A DNA stretch of 64,000 nucleotides from Agromyces humatus. Its GTDB lineage: Bacteria; Actinomycetota; Actinomycetes; Actinomycetales; Microbacteriaceae. Shown here piece after piece: positions 1-8,225 of the stretch (position 1 is the first letter of the stretch; the number at the start of each line of letters is the position of its first letter). A program made the position numbers and the translations under genes. The notes beneath the pieces are model-generated. The model searched no databases, had not been told where the DNA came from, and saw only the letters and a program-made list of their open reading frames with translations. Where the stretch lies: NCBI RefSeq assembly GCF_021228295.1, contig NZ_JAJQPD010000008.1, forward strand, positions 124,001 through 188,000, read 5' to 3'.

Positions 1-188
1 AACACGAGTGCGACGATGCCGACGATGAGCGCGGCGAGGCCGAGGCCGTTGCCGGGCTTCAGAGGCGAGTTGGGGGCTTCGCTCGCAGGGGAGACGTTCG
101 GAGTTGCGGAGCCGGAAGCCGCTGCGGGCGGTGCGGGCGGGAATTCGGTGTCGCCGGGGTACTGGTCGGACACGTTGGTGATCCTCAT
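1..188 (-). CDS. Partial membrane protein, Pro/Ala-rich N-terminus, DUF4190-like
   Basis: This gene runs off the left edge, so only its first ~62 codons are seen. The product starts MRITNVSDQYPG, continues as a Pro/Ala/Ser-rich stretch (residues ~15-45) and then enters a hydrophobic segment (GLGLAALIVGIVALV) at the window edge. This layout of disordered proline-rich N-terminus followed by membrane helices is typical of actinobacterial DUF4190-type membrane proteins, but the diagnostic part is outside the window. ATG at 188 has no good ribosome site. GTG at 173 sits 9 bases behind GAGG and may be the true start. Function unknown. Confidence 0.55.
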   Translation of the reverse strand, partial: MRITNVSDQYPGDTEFPPAPPAAASGSATPNVSPASEAPNSPLKPGNGLGLAALIVGIVALV

Positions 189-237
189 TTCTGTGCTGTG
201 TCTGTACGACGTTCGAGTTTTCGGATGTGGCTGTGCG

Positions 238-759
238 TCAGTCCTCCACGACCTCGATGACGAGATCGAGCCCGTTGTCGGGGTGGTAACCCCACGAAGC
301 CGCGAGTTGATCCCAGTCGGCGGTCTGGCGGCCATCGAGTGCGCGAGTGCTGTCCATGCGGGTAACGACGCTGTCAGGAACGTCGAGCTCCGTGAGCACG
401 CAGACGACATCGGTGAGATCGGCGCCGCTGCTTTCCGCGCCTTCGGTCTGCATTGCGACGCTGTCGCCGTCGTCGCCCACGACGATCCAGGCGTTGTCTT
501 CGACGTCGCACGTCTGCACGGCACCGTTGATCGGGCTCGGGGTGAGCGCCGCTGTGGCCGTTGCGATCACCGGGCCGGCGACAGCGCCGATCAAGGTGTC
601 GACGATGAGGCCGATCCCGATACCGGCTGCGCCGTATGCAAGGTGGCGAGTGCTTCCGATGGGAGGGGGTGCCGCACCGTCATTCAGCGGGTCCGGCGCA
701 TGGACCTCCATGGTCGGTTCTGCGGGGTCCGCCGTGAGGTCGATCTGCTGCTCAGTCAC
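238..759 (-). CDS. Hypothetical protein with Gly-rich hydrophobic segment
   Basis: A 173-aa protein of unknown function. It starts at GTG 759, chosen because AAGGGA lies five bases upstream and because it begins 10 bases after the stop of the DUF3892 gene, so the two are probably one operon. Residues ~40-75 form a Gly/Ala-rich hydrophobic stretch (AYGAAGIGIGLIVDTLIGAV), resembling a glycine-zipper membrane segment. The C-terminal half is acidic, carries two cysteines (about residues 84 and 120) and ends in VIEVVED. I do not recognise the family. Confidence 0.6.
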   Translation of the reverse strand: MTEQQIDLTADPAEPTMEVHAPDPLNDGAAPPPIGSTRHLAYGAAGIGIGLIVDTLIGAVAGPVIATATAALTPSPINGAVQTCDVEDNAWIVVGDDGDSVAMQTEGAESSGADLTDVVCVLTELDVPDSVVTRMDSTRALDGRQTADWDQLAASWGYHPDNGLDLVIEVVED

Positions 760-769
760 GATCGTCCCT

Positions 770-1051
770 TCAGAAGCGGGGGAGGTGCAGCAGGTTGTCG
801 CTCTCGCGGCCGTTGGCGACGGTCGTGAGGTAGCGGCGGCCGAGGTTTCCGGTCTTGGGGACGACGAGCGCACGAGCTCCAGTGACGTCGTGCGACGTGT
901 ACATCGACGTGCCGGCGTCGATGGCGCGTGCGATGGCCTCGGGAGTCGCATTCGTGAGCGGGCTCGAGGTCGTCTGGGAGTACTGCACTGCGGTGATGTG
1001 CGAGCTGTGTGTGCCGGGGTTCTGAACCCGGACGCGTCGGATGTACGGCAT
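770..1051 (-). CDS. DUF3892 domain protein
   Basis: A 93-aa protein made of a single DUF3892-type domain: MPYIRRVRV at the start, a central ITAVQY, then a polar stretch and a Y(L)TTVANGRESDNLL-like end. DUF3892 proteins are small, widespread in bacteria and often lie near mobile or defence genes; their function is not known. The start ATG 1051 follows GAAAGGG. It is first of a two-gene operon on the minus strand and is divergent from the restriction-modification locus, with ~180 bases between them. Confidence 0.75.
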   Translation of the reverse strand: MPYIRRVRVQNPGTHSSHITAVQYSQTTSSPLTNATPEAIARAIDAGTSMYTSHDVTGARALVVPKTGNLGRRYLTTVANGRESDNLLHLPRF

Positions 1052-1234
1052 GGCGAGTCGCCCTTTCGGTCGTGATGCCGCGAGAAGTGCGGCATGTCGA
1101 CAAGCTAGGGCGACTGACCCTTCCGATGGGAACGAACGCTGATAAGGGGGGTTCTCAGCGAGTCGACAGGCGCGCGGGCTAATTGGGGCTACGGTGAGAC
1201 TCGCCGACCCGCAAGCCGCTCGAAGGAGGTCTGA

Positions 1235-3280
1235 ATGCCTGCTCCAACTCTCGCACCGACCACCGACTTGCGCATCTCGCTGGCCGGCATCGCTCGTCTC
1301 GCGGCGGTGAAGCGCCCAGTTGTGACGACATGGCGAAGTCGGTTCGCCACGGGTGACACCGCATTCCCGGCCCCGGTCGGCACTGAGGCAGGCATCGTGC
1401 TCTTCGACGCCGTCGAAGTCGCCCACTGGCTCGTCGACACCGGCCACGGCAAGAACCCGCATGCTGTCGAAGATGCCGCGCTGCACGCGACATCCGCCGT
1501 CATCGACCTCGACTTCGACGCGCTCACCGCGATGCTCGCGCTGCGGGCTGCACACGGCGGGCCGTTCGCCGACCTCGATGCCGACGACCTGGTCGACTTC
1601 GCCGATGAAGTCGACCCCGATGACGACTGCCTGTTGCGCGAGGTCGATCGACTCGGTGACGGGCTCGCCGCTGCTGCCCGCCGGGTCGATGCACTCGTCG
1701 ATGCTGCCTACACCCCGACGGCCGCGTTCGAGCAGGTCATCGCCGATCACATCCGCGGCTCGCGAGAGTTCTCACGGGTCGTGCTCGCACCCGAGGCATC
1801 CGCGCTGGTGAGCGAAATCGCGATCGAACTGGCCCTGACGAACGAACTCGCCGACGCCGGCGCGCCCTGCTTCGTCGACCCGACCGGGGTCGGCGGTGAT
1901 CGCCTCGTCGACCTGGCCGGGCGGCTCGACGAGCTGGCCGACGTCGCGATCGTATCGGCCGACTCCGACGCGGGCGCGGCGCGACTGTTGCGCCGCCGCC
2001 TGCTGGCCCTCGGTGTCGCGCGCACTGGCGTCAAGGTCGGCACGGCAGGCGACTTCGAGGTGATGGGACCGGTGGTGCATGTCGCCCAGTACCCGACCGC
2101 CGAAGCGCCTGAGGCGACGCCGCTCGAGATCCTGACCGCGATCGATCAGATCGTGCTGCAGATGTCCGATGCGCAGCGCGGCGTCGTGCTCGCGCCCGCG
2201 AGTGTGCTCGTCGACGGCGGCCTCGACCGCGCGACTGCGCAGGTGCGCTCTGGGCTGTTGCGCGCCGGGCGAGTGCGCGCCATCGTCGCACTGCCGGCGG
2301 GGCTCGTCGTGGCACAGCCACGGCAACGACTGGCGCTGTGGGTGCTCGGTCCGGCGCACGCGGCCGTGTCGATCGCCGATCGGTGGACGTTGGTCGGCGA
2401 CATCGGCGACCGCGACCTCTCACCTGCCACGCGAGCCGACCTCGTCGGCGATCTCGCGGCGTCGATGGGCGAAGTTGCAACGGTTCGAGCGCATGCGTTC
2501 GGGTCGTCTCGTCTGGTGCCCACGAGCAAGCTGCTCGCGCGCACCGAATCGCTGACAGATGAGCGCACTCCGGTTGCGCACGCTCCGCGTGAGCAGGTTC
2601 CCGCGGGCGCTCGCGATGTGCCTGCGCTGCTCGACGAGCTGCTGCTCGCTCTTGGTGAATCGGCTCCCGCCTCGGCGCGGCGCCTCAGTGCGGCCGAATC
2701 GCCGGCGTACCTGCAACCCGCGGCGCTCGGCCGTCTCGTCGACGAGCGGCACCTGCGCTGCCTTTCGGGGGCGCGCATGGGCGCGGCTGATCTCACTACC
2801 GACAGCGGGTTCACTGTGATCGGCGCCGCCGAGCTCGAAGGCGCGTCAATGCCCGGTGACCGCCGCATCGATCGCATGCTGCTCGCCGCCCGCTACCCCA
2901 AGGCCCGTCTGACCGAACCCGGCGACGTCGTCTTCACCACGAGCCCGCACCCACGCGCCTGGGTTGATTCGGCCGGTGCGTCGGTCGTGGTCGCCCCGGC
3001 CCGCGTGCTGCGCATCGACGCGCGCGACCCCGCTGGACTCGTGCCTGAGGTGCTCGCGGCCGATATCAACGGGCAGCCCGAGCGCGCCAGCGATTGGCAA
3101 AGCTGGCGCGCTCGCCGCGTGGTGAACGGCCGGGGCGATGACCTCGTGAGCGTGCTGCGCGACATCCGCTCGGTTCGTGAAGAAACGCAACGACGCCTCG
3201 ACGACCTCGCCCGACTCGAATCCCTCGTGACCGCCGGCTTCACCGCCGGCACTCTGACCGCCCCCGAAAGGAACGACTGA
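1235..3280 (+). CDS. Degenerate HsdM/HsdS-like fusion protein of type I RM locus
   Basis: A 681-aa protein starting at ATG 1235 behind GAAGGAGG. Its last base abuts the hsdM start, so it belongs to the RM operon. Residues ~10-70 look like a helix-turn-helix (ISLAGIARLAAVKRPVVTTWRSR). The centre (~170-400) follows the layout of HsdM-type N6-adenine methyltransferases but key motifs are eroded: FVDPTGVGGD stands where DPACGSGG is expected, and VAQYPTAE stands where NPPF is expected; VRSGLLRAGRVRAIVALP matches the later HsdM motif. The last third (~500-675) resembles an HsdS target-recognition half, with GDVVFTTSPHPRAWVD and a C-terminal helix (REETQRRLDDLARLESLV). I infer a catalytically dead, possibly DNA-binding accessory subunit. 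It could instead be a regulator of the operon. Confidence 0.75.
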   Translation: MPAPTLAPTTDLRISLAGIARLAAVKRPVVTTWRSRFATGDTAFPAPVGTEAGIVLFDAVEVAHWLVDTGHGKNPHAVEDAALHATSAVIDLDFDALTAMLALRAAHGGPFADLDADDLVDFADEVDPDDDCLLREVDRLGDGLAAAARRVDALVDAAYTPTAAFEQVIADHIRGSREFSRVVLAPEASALVSEIAIELALTNELADAGAPCFVDPTGVGGDRLVDLAGRLDELADVAIVSADSDAGAARLLRRRLLALGVARTGVKVGTAGDFEVMGPVVHVAQYPTAEAPEATPLEILTAIDQIVLQMSDAQRGVVLAPASVLVDGGLDRATAQVRSGLLRAGRVRAIVALPAGLVVAQPRQRLALWVLGPAHAAVSIADRWTLVGDIGDRDLSPATRADLVGDLAASMGEVATVRAHAFGSSRLVPTSKLLARTESLTDERTPVAHAPREQVPAGARDVPALLDELLLALGESAPASARRLSAAESPAYLQPAALGRLVDERHLRCLSGARMGAADLTTDSGFTVIGAAELEGASMPGDRRIDRMLLAARYPKARLTEPGDVVFTTSPHPRAWVDSAGASVVVAPARVLRIDARDPAGLVPEVLAADINGQPERASDWQSWRARRVVNGRGDDLVSVLRDIRSVREETQRRLDDLARLESLVTAGFTAGTLTAPERND

Positions 3281-4969
3281 ATGGCAACCAGAACCAAGGC
3301 CGCGCCCACCGCGCCGTCGACGATGAAGGAGCTGAAAGACACGCTCTGGAAGGCCGCCGACAAGCTGCGCGGGTCGATGGATGCATCGCAGTACAAAGAC
3401 GTGATCCTCGGGCTGGTGTTTCTGAAGTATGTGAGCGACGCGTTCGAGGAGCGGCGCGAGCAGATCGCCGCCGAGCTCGCCGCCGCGGGCATGAGCGAGG
3501 AGCAGGTGGCGCAGCTCATCGACGATGTCGACGAGTACGCGGGTCGCGGGGTCTTCTGGGTTCCGGATGTCGCACGCTGGCGGTACCTCGCCGAGAATGC
3601 GAAGGGCGGGGCCGCGGCATCCGATGGGCATGCGCGGTCGATCGGCCAGCTCATCGATGAGGCGATGGATGCACTCATGACGGCTAACCCTGCGCTCGCG
3701 GGTGTGCTGCCGCGCATCTACAACCGCGACAACGTCGACCAGCGCCGGCTCGGCGAGCTCATCGACCTGTTCAACTCGGCGCGGTTCACCGGGCAGGGCG
3801 CGAAGCGAGCGCGAGACCTGCTGGGGGAGGTGTACGAGTACTTCCTCGAGAAGTTCGCACGCGCCGAGGGCAAGCGCGGCGGTGAGTTCTTCACGCCCGC
3901 GGGGGTAGTACGGGTGCTCGTCGAGATGCTCGAACCCACGAAGGGGCGCGTGTACGACCCGGCGTGCGGCTCGGGAGGCATGTTCGTGCAGGCCGAGAAG
4001 TTCCTCGAGGCCCACGACCGCGAGGGCAGCGACATCTCGGTCTACGGGCAGGAGCTCAACGAGCGCACCTGGCGGCTCGCGAAGATGAACCTCGCGATCC
4101 ACGGACTGAACGGCAACCTCGGCCCGCGATGGGGCGACACCTTCGCGCGCGATCTGCACTCCGACGTGCAGGCGGACTATGTCATGTCGAATCCGCCGTT
4201 CAACATCAAGGACTGGGCACGCAACGAGCAGGACCCGCGGTGGCGGTTCGGCGTGCCGCCCGCGGGCAACGCGAACTACGCGTGGATCCAGCACATCCTC
4301 TCGAAGCTCGCCCCCGGCGGGCAGGGCGCCGTGGTCATGGCCAACGGTTCGATGTCGTCGAACTCGGGGGGTGAGGGGCGCATTCGCGCCGAGATCGTTG
4401 AAGCCGACCTCGTGTCGTGCATGGTCGCGCTGCCGACGCAGTTGTTCCGCTCAACTGGGATTCCCGTGTGCGTGTGGTTCTTCGCGCGCGACAAGTCGGC
4501 CGGGGCGGGCGGCTCGGTCGACCGCCGCGGGCAGGTGCTCTTCATCGACGCGCGAAACCTCGGGCACATGGTCGACCGCGCTGAGCGCGCTCTGAGTGAC
4601 GACGACATCGCCCGAATCGCCGACACATTCCACGCGTGGCGCGGCACTCCCTCTGTGGGTCGAGGAGCGACGAAGGAGCGTCTCGAGACCCCCATCGCTG
4701 GTCGAGTAGCGACGGAGGAGAGTATCGAGACCACTCCCGAATACACGGATGTCCTGGGCTTCTGCTACTCCGCATCCCTGGACGAGATCAAAGCCGCCGA
4801 CTACGCATTGACTCCTGGACGGTACGTCGGTGCTGCAGACGTAGAGGACGACGGCGAGCACGTTCAACTGAAGATCGAACGGCTCACGAAGGAGCTGTTC
4901 CAGCAGTTCGACGAATCGGAGCGGCTAGCGGCCGCCGTGCGCGAGCAGCTGGGTCGGGTTGAGCGATGA
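3281..4969 (+). CDS. hsdM: Type I restriction-modification DNA methyltransferase subunit M
   Basis: A 562-aa N6-adenine methyltransferase, the modification subunit of the type I complex (M2S1 alone methylates; with HsdR it restricts). The N-terminal HsdM helical domain (residues ~12-150, LKDTLWKAADKLRGS) precedes the Rossmann methyltransferase fold. The SAM motif DPACGSGGMF is at about residues 226-235 and the catalytic NPPF at about 304-307 (SNPPFNIKDW). The start ATG is directly next to the stop of the upstream fusion gene and the stop overlaps the hsdS start by 4 bases (ATGA), so the genes are translationally coupled. Oddity: residues ~459-485 are encoded by two copies of a dispersed palindromic repeat inserted in frame, between the methyltransferase core and the C-terminal tail. 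Confidence 0.95.
   Translation: MATRTKAAPTAPSTMKELKDTLWKAADKLRGSMDASQYKDVILGLVFLKYVSDAFEERREQIAAELAAAGMSEEQVAQLIDDVDEYAGRGVFWVPDVARWRYLAENAKGGAAASDGHARSIGQLIDEAMDALMTANPALAGVLPRIYNRDNVDQRRLGELIDLFNSARFTGQGAKRARDLLGEVYEYFLEKFARAEGKRGGEFFTPAGVVRVLVEMLEPTKGRVYDPACGSGGMFVQAEKFLEAHDREGSDISVYGQELNERTWRLAKMNLAIHGLNGNLGPRWGDTFARDLHSDVQADYVMSNPPFNIKDWARNEQDPRWRFGVPPAGNANYAWIQHILSKLAPGGQGAVVMANGSMSSNSGGEGRIRAEIVEADLVSCMVALPTQLFRSTGIPVCVWFFARDKSAGAGGSVDRRGQVLFIDARNLGHMVDRAERALSDDDIARIADTFHAWRGTPSVGRGATKERLETPIAGRVATEESIETTPEYTDVLGFCYSASLDEIKAADYALTPGRYVGAADVEDDGEHVQLKIERLTKELFQQFDESERLAAAVREQLGRVER
4657..4733. repeat. Two copies of dispersed palindromic element inside hsdM
   Basis: Unit A is 4657-4691, from GGGTCGAGGAGCGACGAAGG to CGTCTCGAGACCC. 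Unit B is 4700-4733, from TGGTCGAGTAGCGACGGAGG to AGTATCGAGACCA. Each has complementary ends (GGGTC/GACCC, TGGTC/GACCA) and the two are similar in tandem. They are translated in frame as a polar linker ([28 protein letters not shown]). The same element type recurs at seven further loci. Confidence 0.85.
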
Positions 4970-6150
4970 CCTCCACGAGGCTAGGTGACTTGCTCGAGGT
5001 CAAGCATGGCTATGCGTTCCCCGGGGATGGATTCGGACAGCGCACAGATGCCCCCCAAGTACTCACCCCGGGCAACTTCGCATTGGGTGGGGGGTTCCAG
5101 GCTGCGAAACCTAAGTCGTTTGATGGTGAGTACCCCGGTGAGTTCCTTCTGCAAGGGGGAGAGGTCGTTGTGACGATGACCGATCTGAGCAAAGCAGGGG
5201 ACACTCTTGGATTCGCGGCGGTTCTGCCCGACGGCGAGTTCTTGCACAACCAACGAATCGGCCTGGTTCGATTGAGTCGACCTGAGCTCCTCGACGAGCG
5301 GTACTTCGCCTACCTCACCCGCACGGATGGCTACCGCGCTCACATCATTGGCACGGCGAGCGGAAGTACTGTCAGACACACAAGCCCATCTCGGATCGGC
5401 GACTATTGGGTCGAGCTCCCGTCACTAGCGGTGCAGCGCGCCACCGCAGAAGTGCTCGGCGCACTCGACGACAAGATCGCAGCGAACACCAATCTCGCTT
5501 TCAAGGCGATGGGGCTGGCCAGCCTGCTGTTCGATCGTGCCACGATCGACGCTCGGGTCGTCGCGATGAGCGAAGTTCTGACGCCCGTACTGGGAGGCAC
5601 ACCCTCGCGGGCCCGCGACGACTACTGGGGCGGTTCGAACCTCTGGATCTCCGCGAAAGACGCAACTAATGCTTCAAACTCGGTCGTTCTCGGGACGGAG
5701 GAGCACATCAGTGATCTGGCAATACGCGAAACCAAGGCGAAGCCACTCCCGGCGGGGTCTGTGATCCTGACAGCTCGCGGTACTGTCGGCGCGGTCGCGC
5801 GGCTTGCGGTCCCAGCATCCTTCAATCAGTCGTGCTACGGATTCGCGCCCGATGGCATTCCGTCGTCGATTCTCTACTTTGGGATTCGTCGAGCGGCCGA
5901 TCGGGCGAAGGCAATCGCCCATGGCTCGGTGTTCGATACCATCACCATGAAGACGTTCCAGCACTTGGAGTTCCCAAGCTTCTCGCCCGCAGATGCAGCG
6001 CAGCTTGATGCCCGTTTGGCGCCACTCCTTGCAGCCGTCGATGAGGCGATGCGTTCGAACCGCACCCTCGCCGCCACCCGCGACACGCTCCTCCCGCAGC
6101 TCATGTCCGGCAACCTCCGCGTTCGTGACCTTGAACGGTCAATGGGTTGA
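4966..6150 (+). CDS. hsdS: Type I restriction-modification specificity subunit S
   Basis: A 394-aa DNA-recognition subunit that fixes the bipartite target of the complex. It shows two target-recognition half domains: the first ~residues 1-155 (RLGDLLEVKHGYAFPG), followed by the conserved helical spacer (LDDKIAANTNLAFKAM, ~165-185), and the second ~200-355 (VLTPVLGGTPSRARDDYWGG), followed by a second helix ending in the usual TLLPQLMSGNLRV. Start ATG 4966 overlaps the hsdM stop. Length is normal for HsdS. The recognition sequence cannot be read from the protein by eye. Confidence 0.93.
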   Translation: MTSTRLGDLLEVKHGYAFPGDGFGQRTDAPQVLTPGNFALGGGFQAAKPKSFDGEYPGEFLLQGGEVVVTMTDLSKAGDTLGFAAVLPDGEFLHNQRIGLVRLSRPELLDERYFAYLTRTDGYRAHIIGTASGSTVRHTSPSRIGDYWVELPSLAVQRATAEVLGALDDKIAANTNLAFKAMGLASLLFDRATIDARVVAMSEVLTPVLGGTPSRARDDYWGGSNLWISAKDATNASNSVVLGTEEHISDLAIRETKAKPLPAGSVILTARGTVGAVARLAVPASFNQSCYGFAPDGIPSSILYFGIRRAADRAKAIAHGSVFDTITMKTFQHLEFPSFSPADAAQLDARLAPLLAAVDEAMRSNRTLAATRDTLLPQLMSGNLRVRDLERSMG

Positions 6151-6276
6151 GCGCGCAGGCAGCTCTGATCATGTGCCCTGTTCTGGGGCGGCCTTCGCGA
6201 ATCTCGCGCCGCCCACCCGGCCAGTAGTCTCGACGAGGCATCCCCTCAGATCGGCTTTCACAGGAGAGAGAACAGC

Positions 6277-6321
6277 ATGAGCAACCCCGTGCTGCGTGCG
6301 CAGACCAGGAGTTCCAGATGA
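6277..6321 (+). CDS. 14-codon leader ORF overlapping the next start
   Basis: ATG 6277 stands six bases behind a good ribosome site (AGGAGAGA) and opens a 14-codon frame (MSNPVLRAQTRSSR) whose TGA (6319-6321) overlaps the ATG 6318 of the next gene. The downstream gene has its own weaker AGGAG at 6307-6311 inside this frame. The layout suggests a translationally coupled leader peptide. It may equally be a chance frame; there is no other support. Confidence 0.35.
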   Translation: MSNPVLRAQTRSSR

Positions 6322-6968
6322 AGGTCTTCGGCAGGGCCGTGAAGGCGTTCTTCACGAAGCGGGTGCTGTTGTGGCCCATCCTGCTCCTCGTCGGCTGTGT
6401 CGTCGCGTTTGGCGTGTTCATGACCACCGCGGGGGCGAGTTTCGCCTTGGCGGGCCTGTCGGCCTTTGGCACCGAGTCCGAGAGTCGCGACACGCAGGTC
6501 ATCGAATCCGTCAGCCGTCAGGAAGAAGTCGTGCTCTTGGGTCTGGGTATCCAGGGGATTTCGAGGAAGGGCGAGAAGAGCACGCTGTTCGGCGCCGACG
6601 TGCCCGGCAGCGAGCGGGCATCGTTCATCCAGTACACCTTCGATGCCAAGCTGGGTATCGACGGCAGCGACGTGCGGATCGAACCGATTGGGGAAGGCTC
6701 GTACCTGATCACCATCCCGGAGTTCATCTTCATCGGACATGACAGCGAGGGCTTCGAGCTCATTGCCGAGCAAAACGGCGTGCTGAGCTGGATCACCCCC
6801 GAGATCGACGCCGTCGAAATGATCAACGACATCCTCGACGACGAACTCCAAGACGAGTACGTCGAGTCCAACCAGGAGGTCCTCCGAGATCAGGCAGAGG
6901 CGTTCTACAAGGGCATCATCTTGGGTGTCGACCCCAATCTGACGGTGAAATTCAAGTTCGAAGGCTGA
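6318..6968 (+). CDS. DUF4230-like membrane-anchored protein
   Basis: A 216-aa protein with a basic N-terminus, one membrane helix (~residues 18-40, LWPILLLVGCVVAFGVFM) and a soluble part. The soluble part (YTFDAKLGIDGSDVRI, YLITIPEFIFIGHD, then a charged helix DEYVESNQEVLRDQAEAF) has the shape of DUF4230 proteins. Those carry one helix followed by a beta-rich domain on the outer face; no function is established. ATG 6318 is used with AGGAG seven bases upstream. It stands right after hsdS and before the GTPase gene, as first full gene of the cassette inserted between hsdS and hsdR. Confidence 0.6.
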   Translation: MKVFGRAVKAFFTKRVLLWPILLLVGCVVAFGVFMTTAGASFALAGLSAFGTESESRDTQVIESVSRQEEVVLLGLGIQGISRKGEKSTLFGADVPGSERASFIQYTFDAKLGIDGSDVRIEPIGEGSYLITIPEFIFIGHDSEGFELIAEQNGVLSWITPEIDAVEMINDILDDELQDEYVESNQEVLRDQAEAFYKGIILGVDPNLTVKFKFEG

Positions 6969-7061
6969 TCGCCGGGCAGACCCCGATGCTGCGAGTGTCT
7001 GGAGGGCATTTCCGTACCCCGCCTTCGGGGGTGACCGTCGGGTCGCTCGCAAACGTTGCCC

Positions 7062-7067
7062 TACGCT
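7062..7067 (+). promoter_or_regulatory. -10 box of leaderless promoter for the GTPase gene
   Basis: TACGCT (7062-7067) lies six bases before ATG 7074 and no Shine-Dalgarno is present. This is the leaderless layout seen for many genes in this window. A small hairpin (ACCCCG..CGGGGGT, ~7015-7032) precedes it and may end transcription from upstream. Confidence 0.5.
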
Positions 7068-7073
7068 CCTCAT

Positions 7074-8225
7074 ATGGAACTGAACCGATCGCTGGAGCAA
7101 CACATCGCGGTATTCGGCGAAAGCGGCAGTGGCAAGACCGTCCTGGTCTCGTCGTTCTACGGGGCGGCGCAGGAGCCGCAGTTCCTGAAGAAGAGCCTGT
7201 TCCGCGTCGTGGCGGATGATCCCGGCCAGGGGACTCGGCTGTCGCGCAAGTATCTCGGAATGAAGAACTCCGGAAAGCTGCCCGAGAGCACTCGATTCGC
7301 TTCAGAGTCATTCGCGTTCTCGGTCAAGCTGAAGGACCGACCCGATGCCAAGGTTTCGAAGTCTGGTTCATTCGACGACTTGCGACTCGTCTGGCACGAC
7401 TACCCCGGGGAGTGGTTCGAAGAGGACGTGAGCACTCAGGAGGAGTCCCAGCGCAAAATCGATACATTTAGGTCGCTACTGGGCTCCGATGTCGCGCTCC
7501 TGTTGGTGGATGGTCAGCGACTGCTCGACAACACCGGCGAGGAGGAGCGGTACTTGAAGTCGCTGTTCACCAACTTCCGCAACGGTCTACTGTCGCTGAA
7601 GGACGAGCTGCTGGATGGCGGCAGGCGTCTCGTCCAGTTCCCGCGCATCTGGATACTGGGAATGTCGAAGTCTGATTTGTTGCCGGACTGGGACGTGTTC
7701 AGGTTCAGGGACCTCATCCTCGAAAAGGCAGGTGAAGATGTCAACGAACTGCGGAACGTCCTCGCCGAACTCGTGGAGGACGGCGGTGCCCTTTCCGTGG
7801 GTGAGGACTTCGTACTGCTTTCGTCGGCGAAGTTCCAGGCCAACCGGATCGAGGTATCTGAACGGGTCGGGCTCGACCTGATCATGCCGCTATCCATCAC
7901 GCTCCCTCTCGAGCGGCACGTTCGATGGGTGGAGAAAATGCGCTCTCGTGGAAAGGTGGCGGAGAGCCTGCTCGGCAGTGCCGAGAAGGCGTTGGCGTTT
8001 GCATTGGTCGGTAGGCGCATGGTGCCTGGCAAGGTTGGCATCGTGTTGAATCTGATCCCCGACAGTGCGCTGAACGACGCGGCGAAGCTCGCGGGCGACA
8101 AACTCAAGGGAGCGAACGCGGCCGCTCTGGCGAAACACGAATACCTGACCGCAACGCTGACTGGATTCCGGATGGATCTCGACAAGAGTGAGGAGGAACA
8201 GATCCTTCTCAGGAGCAGCAGATGA
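7074..8225 (+). CDS. TRAFAC-like P-loop GTPase of the RM-embedded cassette
   Basis: A 383-aa P-loop protein. Walker A is GESGSGKT (residues 15-22). A DxxG-like motif occurs in LVWHDYPGEWFEED (~106-115). A candidate base-recognition motif is GMSKSD (~190-195, in place of NKxD). The C-terminal third is helical and ends with charged residues. This pattern fits the TRAFAC-clade GTPases found in prokaryotic conflict systems, where the GTPase works with small partner proteins. ATG 7074 is chosen because of the leaderless promoter; TTG 7056 in the same frame is an alternative. The stop overlaps the next start by 4 bases. A substrate or target cannot be deduced; a defence role is inferred only from position inside the RM locus. 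Confidence 0.7.
   Translation: MELNRSLEQHIAVFGESGSGKTVLVSSFYGAAQEPQFLKKSLFRVVADDPGQGTRLSRKYLGMKNSGKLPESTRFASESFAFSVKLKDRPDAKVSKSGSFDDLRLVWHDYPGEWFEEDVSTQEESQRKIDTFRSLLGSDVALLLVDGQRLLDNTGEEERYLKSLFTNFRNGLLSLKDELLDGGRRLVQFPRIWILGMSKSDLLPDWDVFRFRDLILEKAGEDVNELRNVLAELVEDGGALSVGEDFVLLSSAKFQANRIEVSERVGLDLIMPLSITLPLERHVRWVEKMRSRGKVAESLLGSAEKALAFALVGRRMVPGKVGIVLNLIPDSALNDAAKLAGDKLKGANAAALAKHEYLTATLTGFRMDLDKSEEEQILLRSSR

Noticed and set aside
6151..6276. Possible small RNA between hsdS and the leader ORF
   Set aside because: No hairpin plus T-run or promoter pair was convincing.
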